DNA of 64,000 nucleotides from Butyricicoccus_B sp017886875 (GTDB lineage: Bacteria; Bacillota; Clostridia; Oscillospirales; Butyricicoccaceae): contig OZ007036.1 in the NCBI GenBank assembly GCA_963931655.1, forward strand, positions 1,935,566-1,999,565, written 5' to 3'. A program made the translations under genes and the position numbers. The notes below the pieces were generated by a model. The model made no database searches. It had not been told where the DNA came from and was given only the letters and a program-made list of their open reading frames with translations. Each line of letters opens with the position of its first letter. The first letter of the stretch is position 1. Shown piece by piece: positions 32,048 through 41,255 of the stretch.

Positions 32048-34459
32048 TTAGCTTCTAAGAGTTGCACCAAACTTTTCTTCTAAAGCCTTAATTGCCTTTT
32101 GCATTGCGTTGTCACATTCCTCGTCCTTTAAAGTGCGGTCAGCAGCACGAAGACTCATAGAATAAGCAACTGATTTTTTACCTTCTGCAATACCTTTACC
32201 CTTATATACATCAAACAGTTTAACAGACTCTAAAATATTGCCTGCTGCTTGCTCGATTACCTTTTGCATATCTGCTGCTGGGATAGCATCATCAACAATA
32301 ACTGCAATATCACGAGTAGATGCAGGGAATTTTGGAAGTGGCTGATATAGTTTTACTGAATTGGCACATTCAGCTAATTTATCCATAGCAAGTTCAGCTG
32401 CTAAAACTTCAGTGTTAAAGCCATATTTTTTAGCTACAACTGGGTGAATAGTACCAAATGTACCAAGCAGAGTTTGACCAGAATAAACCTTTGCACATCT
32501 ACCTGTGTGATAAGATGGGTTTTCCTTATCTGCTGTAAAACTAATATCTTTAATATTTAGTTTTGTACAAATAGCCTCAATTAATCCCTTGAGTTGGAAG
32601 AAATTAAACTTGCCATATGTGCCAATAGTTAAAATCTTTTCCTCATGTGGCAGTTTATCAGCATCAACAGTATTATCTTCCTTTAATACTGGTGTGTAAA
32701 TGGTGCCAAGCTCATAAAGTGAAGCAGTAGCGTTTCTATGTGCATTGTTATGAGCAAGTGAGTCAAGCATACTTGGTAGTACAGTGGTTCTCATAACAGA
32801 GAAATCCTCACCAAGTGGATTTAAAATGGTAGTTGAAATTCTACGCTTGTCATCTTCTGGCATATTGATATTATCATAGAATTTAGGACTGATAAAAGAA
32901 TGACTCATAGACTCATCAAAACCAGCGGATAAACATACATCAGTTGCCATACGCTCTAATAGCTGACGAGGAGACAGACCGCCTTGTGTTGTATCGCCTG
33001 CATATAGACGCACTGGGATATTATCATAACCATAAATGCGGGCAACTTCTTCTGCAAGGTCACACATACGTTCAATATCGATACGGAAAGATGGAATGAT
33101 AACTTTATCACCCTCAACCTTAAACGCTAAACGCTCTAAATATTCCTTTTGAGTTTCGGCGGATAAATCAGTACCAAGTAAAGCATTGATTTTTTCAGGC
33201 TCAAAAGGCAGAGTTTTTGGAGTTAAATCAGCAGAGCAAACATCAACTACACCATCAATAACTTCACCTGCACCAAGCATTTCAACAAGCTCACAAGCAC
33301 GTTCAAGTGCTGGCATAGTTAGGGAAGCATCTAGTCCCTTTTCAAAACGACCAGAAGCCTCTGTACGCATACCGAGAGCCTTTGCAGTAAGTCTAACAGT
33401 AGTACCATGGAAACAAGCGGACTCAAATACAACAGTTTTTGTATTTTCGGTGATTTCAGAGTTAGCACCACCCATTACACCCGCAATAGCAACTGGTTTA
33501 GAACCGTCGCAAATTGCAAGCATTTCATCAGTGATTGCTCTATCTTGACCATCAAGAGTTTGTATAGCCTCGCCCGCTTGTGGACGTCTTACAACAATCT
33601 TTCCATCAGACAAACATGCATAATCAAAAGCATGCATTGGCTGACCATATTCAAGCATTACATAGTTTGTAATATCAACAATATTGTTAATTGGGCGTAC
33701 ACCTGCTGCAAATAGACGTTCACGCAACCAAGCAGGGGAAGGCTCAATTTTAATATTTTTAACAATTCTAGCTGTATAACGTGGGCAAAGCTCTGGCTCA
33801 TCTACACGAACAGATACATAATCATTGATGTTTTCACCGCAGCCCTTAACAACTGGAGTTTTAACATTAAATGGACGATTAAAAGTTGCAGCGGTTTCTC
33901 TTGCAAGACCAATAACACTTAAACAGTCAGGGCGGTTTGAAGTGATTTCAAATTCTGCAACATATTCATTAAGACCAAGTACAGTTTTAATATCTACACC
34001 AACAGGAGTGCCCTTAGGTAAGAATAGAATACCATTGTCACAAGCGTAAGGTACACAGCCATGGTCTAGCCCTAACTCTTGGAATGAACACATCATACCG
34101 TTGGATACTACACCACGTAATTTACCTTTAGTGATTTTTACACCGTTTGGAAGTGTAGATTTATGCAGACATACAGGGCAAATTTCACCAATAGAGCTTT
34201 CAGTTACATTTGGTGCACCTGTTACAATCTGTACAGGTTCTTCTTTGCCAACATTGAGTTGACATATAACTAAATGGTCAGAGTCTGGGTGCTTTTCTAC
34301 AGATAGAATTTCACCTGTTACTACATTATTGATTTCCTCGCCAAGATATTCCACACATTCAACTTTTGAACCGGACATTGTCAGGCGAGCATCATATTCT
34401 TTATTGCTAATACCTTCTATATCGGTATAATCTTTGAGCCAAGAAAGAGGCAGCTTCAT
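32048..34459 (-). CDS. pheT: phenylalanine--tRNA ligase beta subunit
   Basis: 803 residues, full-length bacterial PheT. Non-catalytic/editing subunit of the alpha2-beta2 enzyme. N-terminal MKLPLSWLKDYTDI, tRNA-binding EMAP-like domain (about 40-150; VKHPDSDHLVICQLNVG-type, here EKHPDSDHLVIC), B3/B4 editing domain (about 210-400; ITNYVMLEYGQPMHAFDY), B5 domain, and C-terminal ferredoxin-fold anticodon-binding domain (LPKFPASTRDIAVIVDD). RBS GGAGGGTTAT. 19 bases behind pheS and in the same T-box-controlled operon. Confidence 0.97.
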   Translation of the reverse strand: MKLPLSWLKDYTDIEGISNKEYDARLTMSGSKVECVEYLGEEINNVVTGEILSVEKHPDSDHLVICQLNVGKEEPVQIVTGAPNVTESSIGEICPVCLHKSTLPNGVKITKGKLRGVVSNGMMCSFQELGLDHGCVPYACDNGILFLPKGTPVGVDIKTVLGLNEYVAEFEITSNRPDCLSVIGLARETAATFNRPFNVKTPVVKGCGENINDYVSVRVDEPELCPRYTARIVKNIKIEPSPAWLRERLFAAGVRPINNIVDITNYVMLEYGQPMHAFDYACLSDGKIVVRRPQAGEAIQTLDGQDRAITDEMLAICDGSKPVAIAGVMGGANSEITENTKTVVFESACFHGTTVRLTAKALGMRTEASGRFEKGLDASLTMPALERACELVEMLGAGEVIDGVVDVCSADLTPKTLPFEPEKINALLGTDLSAETQKEYLERLAFKVEGDKVIIPSFRIDIERMCDLAEEVARIYGYDNIPVRLYAGDTTQGGLSPRQLLERMATDVCLSAGFDESMSHSFISPKFYDNINMPEDDKRRISTTILNPLGEDFSVMRTTVLPSMLDSLAHNNAHRNATASLYELGTIYTPVLKEDNTVDADKLPHEEKILTIGTYGKFNFFQLKGLIEAICTKLNIKDISFTADKENPSYHTGRCAKVYSGQTLLGTFGTIHPVVAKKYGFNTEVLAAELAMDKLAECANSVKLYQPLPKFPASTRDIAVIVDDAIPAADMQKVIEQAAGNILESVKLFDVYKGKGIAEGKKSVAYSMSLRAADRTLKDEECDNAMQKAIKALEEKFGATLRS

Positions 34460-34478
34460 TGTTTATAACCCTCCTAAA

Positions 34479-35498
34479 TTAAAACTGATGTAAGAAACGT
34501 ACATCATTTTCATAGAATAGACGAATGTCATCAATCTTAAATCGTCCCATTACAGTACGCTCAAGACCGATACCGAATGCATAACCAGAATAAACTTCTG
34601 GGTCAATATTACATGTTTCAAGCACTTTAGGGTGTACCATACCACAACCAAGAATTTCAATCCAGCCTTCACCCTTACATAGACGACAGCCTTCACCATG
34701 ACATTGATAGCATTGTATATCCATTTCAGCAGATGGTTCAGTAAATGGGAAATGGTGTGGGCGGAAACGAACCACAGTGTTTTCGCCATAAAGACGTTTT
34801 GCAAATAGCTCTAAAATTCCTTTTAAATCGCTCATAGTGATGTTTTTATCAACTACAAGACCTTCAATCTGGTGGAATAGTGGGGAATGAGTAGCATCAA
34901 CCGCATCAGAACGGAATACACGTCCAGGGGCAATAATTCTGATTGGAGGCTTTTGGTTTTCCATAACACGAACCTGCACAGGAGAGGTCTGTGTACGAAG
35001 TACAACATTATCAGAAATATAGAAAGTATCCTGAGTATCACGAGCAGGGTGTTCCTTAGGAATATTTAATGCTTCAAAGTTATAATGGTCATATTCAACT
35101 TCTGGGCCTTCTGCAATTTGGAAACCAAGACCGATAAAAATATCCTTGATTTCATCAAGCACAACAGATAGCGGGTGCTTATGACCTAATGTGATTTGTT
35201 CAGCAGGCATTGTAACATCTAAAGCTTCACTTTTCAGCTTTTCTTCAAGGGCAGATTGTTCAAGTTTTTCGCCTTGCTTTTCAAGAGCTGCTTCAAGTTC
35301 TGCACGAACATCATTTACCAGTTGACCTATTACAGGACGCTCCTCTGGCGCGACATTTTTCATACCTTTTAAAATTGCAGTCAGTTCGCCCTTTTTACCC
35401 AGATACTTTACACGAACAGCGTCAAGTTCACGGGCATTTTGGGTTTCGCTGAGTTCGTTCTTTGCATTTGAAAGAATCGCTTCCAGCTGTTGTTTCAT
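34479..35498 (-). CDS. pheS: phenylalanine--tRNA ligase alpha subunit
   Basis: 339 residues from the ATG at 35498 (AAGGAGTG upstream); the 55-codon extension that stays open lies entirely in the T-box leader and is not protein. Class II synthetase: N-terminal coiled coil (about 1-85), motif 2 GRVFRSDAVDATHSPLFHQIEGL near 185-207 (seen in pieces), FRPHHFPFTEPSAEMD, a CxxC...CxxC-like insertion CYQCHGEGCRLCKGEGW near 275, and motif 3 GYAFGIGLERTVMGR near 310. The alpha subunit makes Phe-AMP and charges tRNA-Phe. Confidence 0.97.
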   Translation of the reverse strand: MKQQLEAILSNAKNELSETQNARELDAVRVKYLGKKGELTAILKGMKNVAPEERPVIGQLVNDVRAELEAALEKQGEKLEQSALEEKLKSEALDVTMPAEQITLGHKHPLSVVLDEIKDIFIGLGFQIAEGPEVEYDHYNFEALNIPKEHPARDTQDTFYISDNVVLRTQTSPVQVRVMENQKPPIRIIAPGRVFRSDAVDATHSPLFHQIEGLVVDKNITMSDLKGILELFAKRLYGENTVVRFRPHHFPFTEPSAEMDIQCYQCHGEGCRLCKGEGWIEILGCGMVHPKVLETCNIDPEVYSGYAFGIGLERTVMGRFKIDDIRLFYENDVRFLHQF

Positions 35499-35522
35499 AG
35501 TTTTAACACTCCTTAAAATAAT

Positions 35523-35786
35523 AAAAAAGGTTTTCGCCCTAATTATAGGACGAAAACCGAAATTTCCGTGGTACCACCTATGTTCATTGCGTAAAAAACG
35601 CAATGCACTTAAAAGCCTTGTAACGTAGGCAAAACGGACACACCTACTAAAAGATTTCAGCATGTCTGCTCACAGGGGAACTTCATATATTTACCTTTGA
35701 GGCAGCTTTCAGCCGATGACTGCCAATCTCTGACAAAGAAAAAATATACTACTTTTCCTGCTCATCGCAGATGACATATAAACACA
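35523..35786 (-). ncRNA. T-box leader (phenylalanine specific) of pheST
   Basis: Minus-strand leader of ~260 bases. It contains the T-box core AGGTGGTACCACGG (35567-35580), an AGAGA-type bulge (CAGAGATTGG), and a specifier loop ATGAAGTTCCCC in which TTC (35678-35680 on the plus strand reads GAA) matches phenylalanine. A terminator with stem GGTTTTCG/CGAAAACC and a T6 run follows (35523-35560). Uncharged tRNA-Phe would bind and prevent termination. Stem I limits approximate. Confidence 0.92.
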
Positions 35787-35792
35787 TACTTA

Positions 35793-35821
35793 TATATAAC
35801 ATGTAAATATAAAAATTTCAA
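35793..35821 (-). promoter_or_regulatory. promoter of the pheST T-box transcript
   Basis: On the minus strand TTGAAA (35816-35821), 17-base spacer, TATATA (35793-35798), about 7 bases before the leader. Confidence 0.6.
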
Positions 35822-35859
35822 GCACAAAAAATATTTTTTTAAAAAATATAAAAAAATAA

Positions 35860-35888
35860 TTGACAAAAGCTGCGAAAGTGGTTATACT
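35860..35888 (+). promoter_or_regulatory. promoter of tRNA-Cys
   Basis: TTGACA (35860-35865), 17-base spacer, TATACT (35883-35888), 17 bases before the tRNA. Confidence 0.8.
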
Positions 35889-35904
35889 ATAAAAGCACTG
35901 ATAC

Positions 35905-35978
35905 GGTACCATAGCCAAGCGGTAAGGCGTGGGACTGCAACTCCCTGATCCTCAGTTCGATTCTGAGTGGTACCTCCA
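35905..35978 (+). tRNA. tRNA-Cys (GCA anticodon), CCA encoded
   Basis: 74 bases. Acceptor stem GGTACCA/TGGTACC, D arm with AGCGGTAAGGC, anticodon arm GGGACTGCAACTCCC giving GCA, T arm with GTTCGATTC, discriminator T followed by encoded CCA. U73 is typical of tRNA-Cys. Transcribed alone from a strong promoter with its own terminator. Confidence 0.97.
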
Positions 35979-35985
35979 GAGCGTC

Positions 35986-36019
35986 AATGCCGTCGGATAT
36001 AGTTCCGACGGCATTTTTT
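35986..36019 (+). terminator. tRNA-Cys terminator
   Basis: Perfect 12-base stem AATGCCGTCGGA/TCCGACGGCATT followed by T5. Confidence 0.92.
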
Positions 36020-36073
36020 CATTATTTTTAAATTTTTTTGGGGCTAAATTTAGAAAGGAAGGCGAGTGCGTTT

Positions 36074-37267
36074 ATGAAAAAACGTGTATTTTCCATTATC
36101 GGTGCAGGCAGTGGACAGCCTGACGGTCTTACAAGAGAAGCATTAGATACTATAAAACTTTGTGATGCTCTTGTATCAACCGAGCGTTTATCAAAAGATT
36201 TATCTTCTATTGCTAAAATATCTGTGCATGAAACCTCTAAGCTTGCACAGGCTGCAATGTCAATAAAAGAAGAACATATAGGAATTTTGGTCTCTGGTGA
36301 TACAGGATTTTTTAGCGTTGCAAGCAGTTTAAATGAAAAACTTAAAGACCATGGAAAAGTTGAAATGATTTGTGGTCTTAATAGTATGCAAATGATTTGT
36401 GCAAAGTTTGGTATAAGTTATCAAGATGCCCAATTTTTAAGTTTACATGGTAGAAATGGTAGTTTGCTTGGTGCAGTTAGCTATAATAAAAAAGTAATCG
36501 CCTTAACAGGTGGAGAACAAAATGCACAAAAGCTATGTCAAACATTATCTGCTGCTGGTCTTGGGGATATAACTGTATCAATAGGAGAAAATATAGGTTC
36601 TAAATCGGAAAGAATTTTAACAGATACAGCGGAAAGCCTATCTGAACAAAAGTTTGCTGATTTATCAGTTATGCTTATTTTAAATCCAAATGCTGCTGAC
36701 CGTCATTTAGCTGTTTTAGATGCTGAAATAGAGCGTGGAAAAGTTCCAATGACTAAACAGGAAGCTCGTTGGACTGCTGTTAGAATGTTGGATTTAAAGC
36801 CATCAGATACAGTTTTCGATATAGGTGCGGGAACTGGTTCTATATCTGTGGAAATGGCAAGAAAAGTATATAATGGTATGGTTTATGCTATTGAGCAGAA
36901 AGAAGAAGCAATAGAGCTTATAGAAAAAAATCGTAAAAATTTAGGTAGTTTTAATGTATTGCCATTTGAAGGACAAGCTGCAAGTATTATTGATAAACTT
37001 CCTACACCTGATGCCGCTTTTATAGGTGGAAGTGATGGTCAAATGCAAGAAATAATAAAAAAATTGCTAAATAAAAATCAAAAAATAAAAGTTATTATTT
37101 CTGCGGTATCACTTGAAACACTTTTAGAAGCTAAAAATGCTATTAAAAACTTTGATGAGCAAAATATAGTTCAAATTCACTCTATTCGTGGTTGTAGAAT
37201 AAATGATACAACTGAATTTACAAGCAACAATCCTATTTATTTGATTTATGGTGGAACTAAAGCATGA
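36074..37267 (+). CDS. cbiET: bifunctional cobalt-precorrin-7 C5-methyltransferase / precorrin-6B C15-methyltransferase (CbiE-CbiT fusion)
   Basis: 397 residues from the ATG at 36074 behind GGAAGGCGAG. Residues 1-~205 are a CbiE-type tetrapyrrole methylase (IIGAGSGQPDGLTREAL; LVSGDTGFFSVA; MILNPNAADRHL end), and ~210-397 a CbiT class I SAM methyltransferase (EARWTAVRMLDLKPSDTVFD leading to DIGAGTGSISVEMA, and AFIGGSDG). Together they methylate C5 and C15 and decarboxylate the C12 acetate in corrin synthesis. Functional fusion as in CobL. The only neighbour in the pathway is cbiB; remaining cbi genes are not in the window. Confidence 0.93.
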   Translation: MKKRVFSIIGAGSGQPDGLTREALDTIKLCDALVSTERLSKDLSSIAKISVHETSKLAQAAMSIKEEHIGILVSGDTGFFSVASSLNEKLKDHGKVEMICGLNSMQMICAKFGISYQDAQFLSLHGRNGSLLGAVSYNKKVIALTGGEQNAQKLCQTLSAAGLGDITVSIGENIGSKSERILTDTAESLSEQKFADLSVMLILNPNAADRHLAVLDAEIERGKVPMTKQEARWTAVRMLDLKPSDTVFDIGAGTGSISVEMARKVYNGMVYAIEQKEEAIELIEKNRKNLGSFNVLPFEGQAASIIDKLPTPDAAFIGGSDGQMQEIIKKLLNKNQKIKVIISAVSLETLLEAKNAIKNFDEQNIVQIHSIRGCRINDTTEFTSNNPIYLIYGGTKA

Positions 37268-37291
37268 TTTACCTGCGGAGGTGAATTTATT

Positions 37292-38254
37292 ATGATGCTA
37301 ATTTTAGCTATAGCTTTGGGTTTCTTTCTTGATGCACTTATCGGTGACCCAGAGGGAGTATGGCACCCCGTTTGCTTAATGGGGGCTATGATTTCTAAAA
37401 TAGAAAAGTTTTTTAGAAGTTTACCTTTATCAAAATCTGGTCAGCGTTTTGCTGGGGTTTTGCTTTGGATAGCTGTTTGTAGTGTTAGTTTTTTAGTGCC
37501 TTATATTATTTTAGAGTTTTTATTCCGCATACACCCTTGGATACATTTTGTAGTAAATGTTATATTTTGCTATCAGATTTTCGCAAGAAAATGCTTAGCA
37601 GATGCGGGCAGATATGTAAGAAAAGAACTTAAAAAATCACTTGAAGATGGTAGAAAAGCTGTCGCTCGTTATGTTGGACGTGATACAAGTGAACTTTCAG
37701 AAGAAGGAGTTATAAAAGCTGCTGTGGAAACAATAGCCGAAAATACCACAGATGGAGTTGTTGCACCATTTATCTTTATGTTGATAGGCGGTGCACCACT
37801 TGGATTTTTATATAAAGCTGTAAATACTCTCGACTCTATGATAGGTTATAAAAACGAAAAATATAAATATTTAGGCTGGTTTTCAGCTAAGATGGACGAT
37901 ATATTCAATTTTTTACCTGCTAGAATAGCTGCTGTCTGCATGATGGCGGCGGCTGGTATGCTTAAATTTGATACTGTAAACGCTAAAAGAATATTTCAGC
38001 GTGATAGATTTAATCATAAAAGCCCAAATTCTGCACAAACTGAGTCAGTTTGTGCAGGTGCACTCCACATACAACTTGGTGGAGATGCTAAATATTTCGG
38101 TGAATATGTGAAAAAACCAACTATTGGCGATAATGATAGAAAAATAGTGTCAAGCGATATAGAAAGAGCATCTGATTTAATGACAACTACAAGTGTTTTT
38201 GTTATTCTTTTAGGAATAGCAATTAAGCTTGCACTTACAGGCACAAGTGTATAA
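37292..38254 (+). CDS. cbiB: adenosylcobinamide-phosphate synthase
   Basis: 320 residues with 4-5 membrane helices. Attaches (R)-1-amino-2-propanol phosphate to adenosylcobyric acid. Motifs: FFLDALIGDPEGVWHPVCLMG near 10-30, RYVGRDTSELSEEGVIKAAVE near 120-140, ETIAENTTDGVVAPFIFMLIGGAP near 140 (seen in pieces), and AVNTLDSMIGYKNEKYKYLGW near 175. RBS GCGGAGGTG. Co-directional with cbiET, 24 bases apart, with a shared terminator. Start could be 37292 or the next ATG codon. Confidence 0.95.
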   Translation: MMLILAIALGFFLDALIGDPEGVWHPVCLMGAMISKIEKFFRSLPLSKSGQRFAGVLLWIAVCSVSFLVPYIILEFLFRIHPWIHFVVNVIFCYQIFARKCLADAGRYVRKELKKSLEDGRKAVARYVGRDTSELSEEGVIKAAVETIAENTTDGVVAPFIFMLIGGAPLGFLYKAVNTLDSMIGYKNEKYKYLGWFSAKMDDIFNFLPARIAAVCMMAAAGMLKFDTVNAKRIFQRDRFNHKSPNSAQTESVCAGALHIQLGGDAKYFGEYVKKPTIGDNDRKIVSSDIERASDLMTTTSVFVILLGIAIKLALTGTSV

Positions 38255-38286
38255 AAAAGGTCTGAGATTAATTCTCAGACCTTTTT
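38254..38286. terminator. terminator between cbiB and the DEAD-box gene
   Basis: AAAAAGGTCTGAGA/TCTCAGACCTTTTT, bidirectional, overlapping the helicase stop codon. Confidence 0.92.
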
Positions 38287-40033
38287 AGCGTTTACGACCA
38301 CTTTTTGAATGTTTATTTCCTTTACCACGTCCATGACCATGGCTAGGTGGTGTTCTATGACCGTTTCTATGATGATTTCTACCTGTTTGTGATGATTTTT
38401 TATTAGAAGAATGTCTTGCACCTTCTTGATACATTCGGATATCAGCATTAAATCCACCAACAGGCATACCCACCATATCTTTGACTATACGTTTTGATAT
38501 TTCTTCTGGTACTTCTACAAGAGAGTAATCACCAAAACACTGAATTTTACCAATTCGCTTTCCAGAAATGCCAGTGCCTTCTGCAATCGCTGCAACAATA
38601 TGATTAGGTGCTACTTTTTGATTTCGACCAACAGAAACTCTTAAACGTACACAGCCTTCCTTGAGTGCTGCAAGTGGCTTTTGTTTTTGCATTTTTGGTG
38701 CTTTAACCTCTGGAATTCTTGCCATTTCTTGAGTTAATAAATGCTCAAGTGCGGCTTCAGCAATTTGTTCATGTGAATAACCATTTTGACCAAGCTTTTC
38801 AAGTATAGAATGAACACAAAAACGCTGTTCACTACCGTTTGCTTTTTCAAGCAGTACACCTTCAATTACATCACCTAAAGTTTGGCTACGCTGATTTGCA
38901 ATAGTTTGATAATCTGGAAGTGGTAATTGCTCAATTTTAGCTTTGGTAAAGCGTTCAATGCTACGCACAACAGCCGCTTGTCTTGGTCCATCTATAAGGG
39001 TATATGAGCAACCGCTTCTACCTGCACGACCAGTACGACCAATTCTATGAATATAATATTCAAAATCTTGTGGAATATCAAAGTTATAAACAGTATCAAC
39101 ATCATCAACATCAATACCTCTTGCTGCTACATCAGTTGCAATAAGTATAGGCGTTCTGCCCGATTTAAAGCTATTCATAACAGCAGTACGCATATCCTGT
39201 TTCATATCGCCATGAAGTGCAGACGCTTGAAAACCATGCTCACCAAGATATCTCACAAGCTCATCTACCATTTTTTTAGTGTTACAGAAAATAATAGATA
39301 ATTTCGGCTGATGTGCATGAAGTAAAAGTGTTAAAGCTCGCTCTTTTTCACCTCTAGGCACTTCAGAATAATATTGCTTGATTGTATCCATTGTGCGTTC
39401 GGTTTGACTGCCTGCTTCAATAAGCACAGGCTCTTTTTGATATTCGCCTGTGATTTCCATAATTTCTGGTGGCATTGTTGCAGAAAACAGAATTGTTTGA
39501 CGCTCATTAGGTGTGGACTGTAAAATAGTTTCTATATCCTCTCTAAAGCCCATATTTAACATTTCATCAGCTTCATCAAGAACTGCAATTTTAAGTCCTG
39601 TAAGGTCTAATGCATGTCTACGCATTAAATCCATAACTCGCCCTGGAGTGCCAACTACAATTTCAATTCCACGCTTTAACTGTCTTATTTGGCTTGTTAT
39701 TGGGTCACCGCCATAAACTGCAAGCACTCTAATTCCTTCTAAGTATTTGCATATTTTACGGATTTCGCCCTCTGCTTGTTGTGCAAGCTCACGAGTTGGG
39801 CATAAAATTAAAACCTGTGTTTCACCAGTTGGCTCGGTGCACATAACACTAGGCACACCAAAAGCCACAGTTTTACCTGTACCTGTATGACTTTTGCCAA
39901 TTACATCTGGCCCTGCTAAAATTGCAGGAATTGCACGAGCCTGTATTTCAGTTGGTGCGGAAAATCCCATATCTTTTAAAGCACGTAAAATAGGCTCAGA
40001 AAGGTTTAAATCGGAAAATGTCGTAATACTCAA
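38285..40033 (-). CDS. DEAD-box RNA helicase (DeaD/CshA type)
   Basis: 582 residues from TTG at 40033, chosen because AGGAGG sits 6 bases upstream and the Q-motif domain begins there (TTFSDLNLSEPILRALKDMGF). Motifs: Q-motif SAPTEIQARAIP, I SHTGTGKT, Ia PTRELAQQ, II DEAD (VLDEADEML), III SATMP, V TDVAARGIDV, VI HRIGRTGRAGRSG. After the core (about 1-375) comes a DbpA-type RNA-binding domain (VRLRVSVGRNQKVAPNHIVA near 470) and a basic tail rich in H/R/G/S/K ending SGRKR. Roles: cold adaptation, ribosome assembly, RNA turnover. Upstream leader contains an attenuator-like hairpin. Confidence 0.93.
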   Translation of the reverse strand: MSITTFSDLNLSEPILRALKDMGFSAPTEIQARAIPAILAGPDVIGKSHTGTGKTVAFGVPSVMCTEPTGETQVLILCPTRELAQQAEGEIRKICKYLEGIRVLAVYGGDPITSQIRQLKRGIEIVVGTPGRVMDLMRRHALDLTGLKIAVLDEADEMLNMGFREDIETILQSTPNERQTILFSATMPPEIMEITGEYQKEPVLIEAGSQTERTMDTIKQYYSEVPRGEKERALTLLLHAHQPKLSIIFCNTKKMVDELVRYLGEHGFQASALHGDMKQDMRTAVMNSFKSGRTPILIATDVAARGIDVDDVDTVYNFDIPQDFEYYIHRIGRTGRAGRSGCSYTLIDGPRQAAVVRSIERFTKAKIEQLPLPDYQTIANQRSQTLGDVIEGVLLEKANGSEQRFCVHSILEKLGQNGYSHEQIAEAALEHLLTQEMARIPEVKAPKMQKQKPLAALKEGCVRLRVSVGRNQKVAPNHIVAAIAEGTGISGKRIGKIQCFGDYSLVEVPEEISKRIVKDMVGMPVGGFNADIRMYQEGARHSSNKKSSQTGRNHHRNGHRTPPSHGHGRGKGNKHSKSGRKR

Positions 40034-40097
40034 ATGAAACCTCCTAAAAATTAAAAGCGACACATATGCTGTGCCACCTAGATGTATAAAAAATCCA

Positions 40098-40135
40098 AAT
40101 AAAAACGCAGGGAACATTGTGCGTCCCTGCGTTTT
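40098..40135 (-). terminator. terminator in the DEAD-box leader, downstream of fabD
   Basis: AAAACGCAGGGA/TCCCTGCGTTTT stem with T5 on the minus strand. It lies after fabD but also after an apparent promoter (40161-40190) for the helicase gene, so it could both end fabD and attenuate the helicase. Confidence 0.8.
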
Positions 40136-40160
40136 GTAATGACTTGAAATGCACCAAATA

Positions 40161-40190
40161 AGTATATCACGATGATTGCGTGCAAGTCAA
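40161..40190 (-). promoter_or_regulatory. probable promoter of the DEAD-box gene
   Basis: On the minus strand TTGACT (40185-40190), 18-base spacer, TATACT (40161-40166), giving a ~120-base leader with an internal terminator. Confidence 0.6.
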
Positions 40191-40200
40191 AGAAAAGGTT

Positions 40201-41118
40201 TTATTTTGCTGCACTTTCCACATTTTCCATGGTTTCAACAGGTAAAATGGAAAGTTCTTTGTCGATTTTTTTAGCAAAACCAATCAAGGTTTTACCAGTT
40301 CCGATTTCACAACCAGTTTTAAGACCAGCCTTGATACCATTTGACATAAGAGTTTTCCAGCGAACAGGTGAAATCATATGCTGTTCTAAATGTGCAGGCA
40401 TATCATCTGTCTTTAGAATATCACCAGTTACATTGGTGTAAACAGGCATAGTTGGCTCATTAAACTTAATATCAGATAAAAATTCACGAAGTTCAGCAGC
40501 GGCTTCTTTAAGAAGTGGGGTGTGGAATGCACCACTTACAGCAAGAGGTAAAGCTCTCCTTGCACCTGCCGCCTTACAAAGTTCAATAGCATCATTTAAT
40601 GCTTGACGCTCACCAGCGATTACAAGCTGATTAGGACAGTTATAGTTTACAGGAATAACAACACCACTTGTAACTTCAGCACATGCTTTTTCTACAACTT
40701 CATCATCAAGCCCTAAAATAGCAGCCATACCGCTGTCCATAGCGTCAGCAGCTTTTTGCATAACCTGTCCACGCTTACGGACAATTTTTATACCATCTTC
40801 AAGTGAAACGATGCCAGAGGCTGCAAGTGCGGTATATTCACCAAGAGAAAAACCAGCACAAGCAGAAAAACTAACTCCTGCTTCTTTTAATGCTGCATAA
40901 GCTGCCATTGAATGGGTGAAAATTGCAATCTGAGAGTTAACAGTTTTAGAAAGCTCCTCCATGCTGCTTTCAAAACAAAGTTTAGCAACATCAAGTCCTG
41001 CTGTATCTGATGCACATTCAAAAACCTCACGAGCTGCCTTACTTCCTTCATAAACTTCTTTGCCCATACCCTCATGCTGAGCACCCTGACCAGGGAAAAG
41101 TGCGAAACCATAGGTCAT
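40201..41118 (-). CDS. fabD: malonyl CoA-acyl carrier protein transacylase
   Basis: 305 residues from the ATG at 41118 (AGGAGG nine bases upstream; a TTG two codons earlier has poor spacing). Loads malonyl groups onto ACP. LFPGQGAQHEGMGKE near 6-20, catalytic Ser in GFSLGEYTAL near 90, and catalytic His in SGAFHTPLL near 200, plus QxS-type end. Inverted relative to the rest of the fab cluster and divergent from fabH, an uncommon arrangement; its own promoter is weak by eye. Followed by a terminator. Confidence 0.96.
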   Translation of the reverse strand: MTYGFALFPGQGAQHEGMGKEVYEGSKAAREVFECASDTAGLDVAKLCFESSMEELSKTVNSQIAIFTHSMAAYAALKEAGVSFSACAGFSLGEYTALAASGIVSLEDGIKIVRKRGQVMQKAADAMDSGMAAILGLDDEVVEKACAEVTSGVVIPVNYNCPNQLVIAGERQALNDAIELCKAAGARRALPLAVSGAFHTPLLKEAAAELREFLSDIKFNEPTMPVYTNVTGDILKTDDMPAHLEQHMISPVRWKTLMSNGIKAGLKTGCEIGTGKTLIGFAKKIDKELSILPVETMENVESAAK

Positions 41119-41213
41119 CGTCAAAATCCTCCTAAAAAGACTAAAAAAGTATATTTATGTACAAAGTTTCTCAGTTAGCAATATGTATCTTTGCATAGAT
41201 ATATAGGAAACTA

Positions 41214-41242
41214 TTGACATATAGATATGGCTTTATTATAAT
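41214..41242 (+). promoter_or_regulatory. promoter of the fab operon
   Basis: TTGACA (41214-41219), 17-base spacer, TATAAT (41237-41242): near-consensus sigma-A promoter for fabH onward. Confidence 0.85.
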
Positions 41243-41255
41243 ATTAGCGAGTTAC

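Noticed and set aside
35499..35663. N-terminal extension of pheS
   Set aside because: It is the T-box terminator and core read in frame; the RBS and family start are at 35498.
41150..41165. Possible third FabT-type operator before fabD
   Set aside because: TTTGTACATAAAT on the minus strand shares only part of the motif and no clear fabD promoter could be placed around it.
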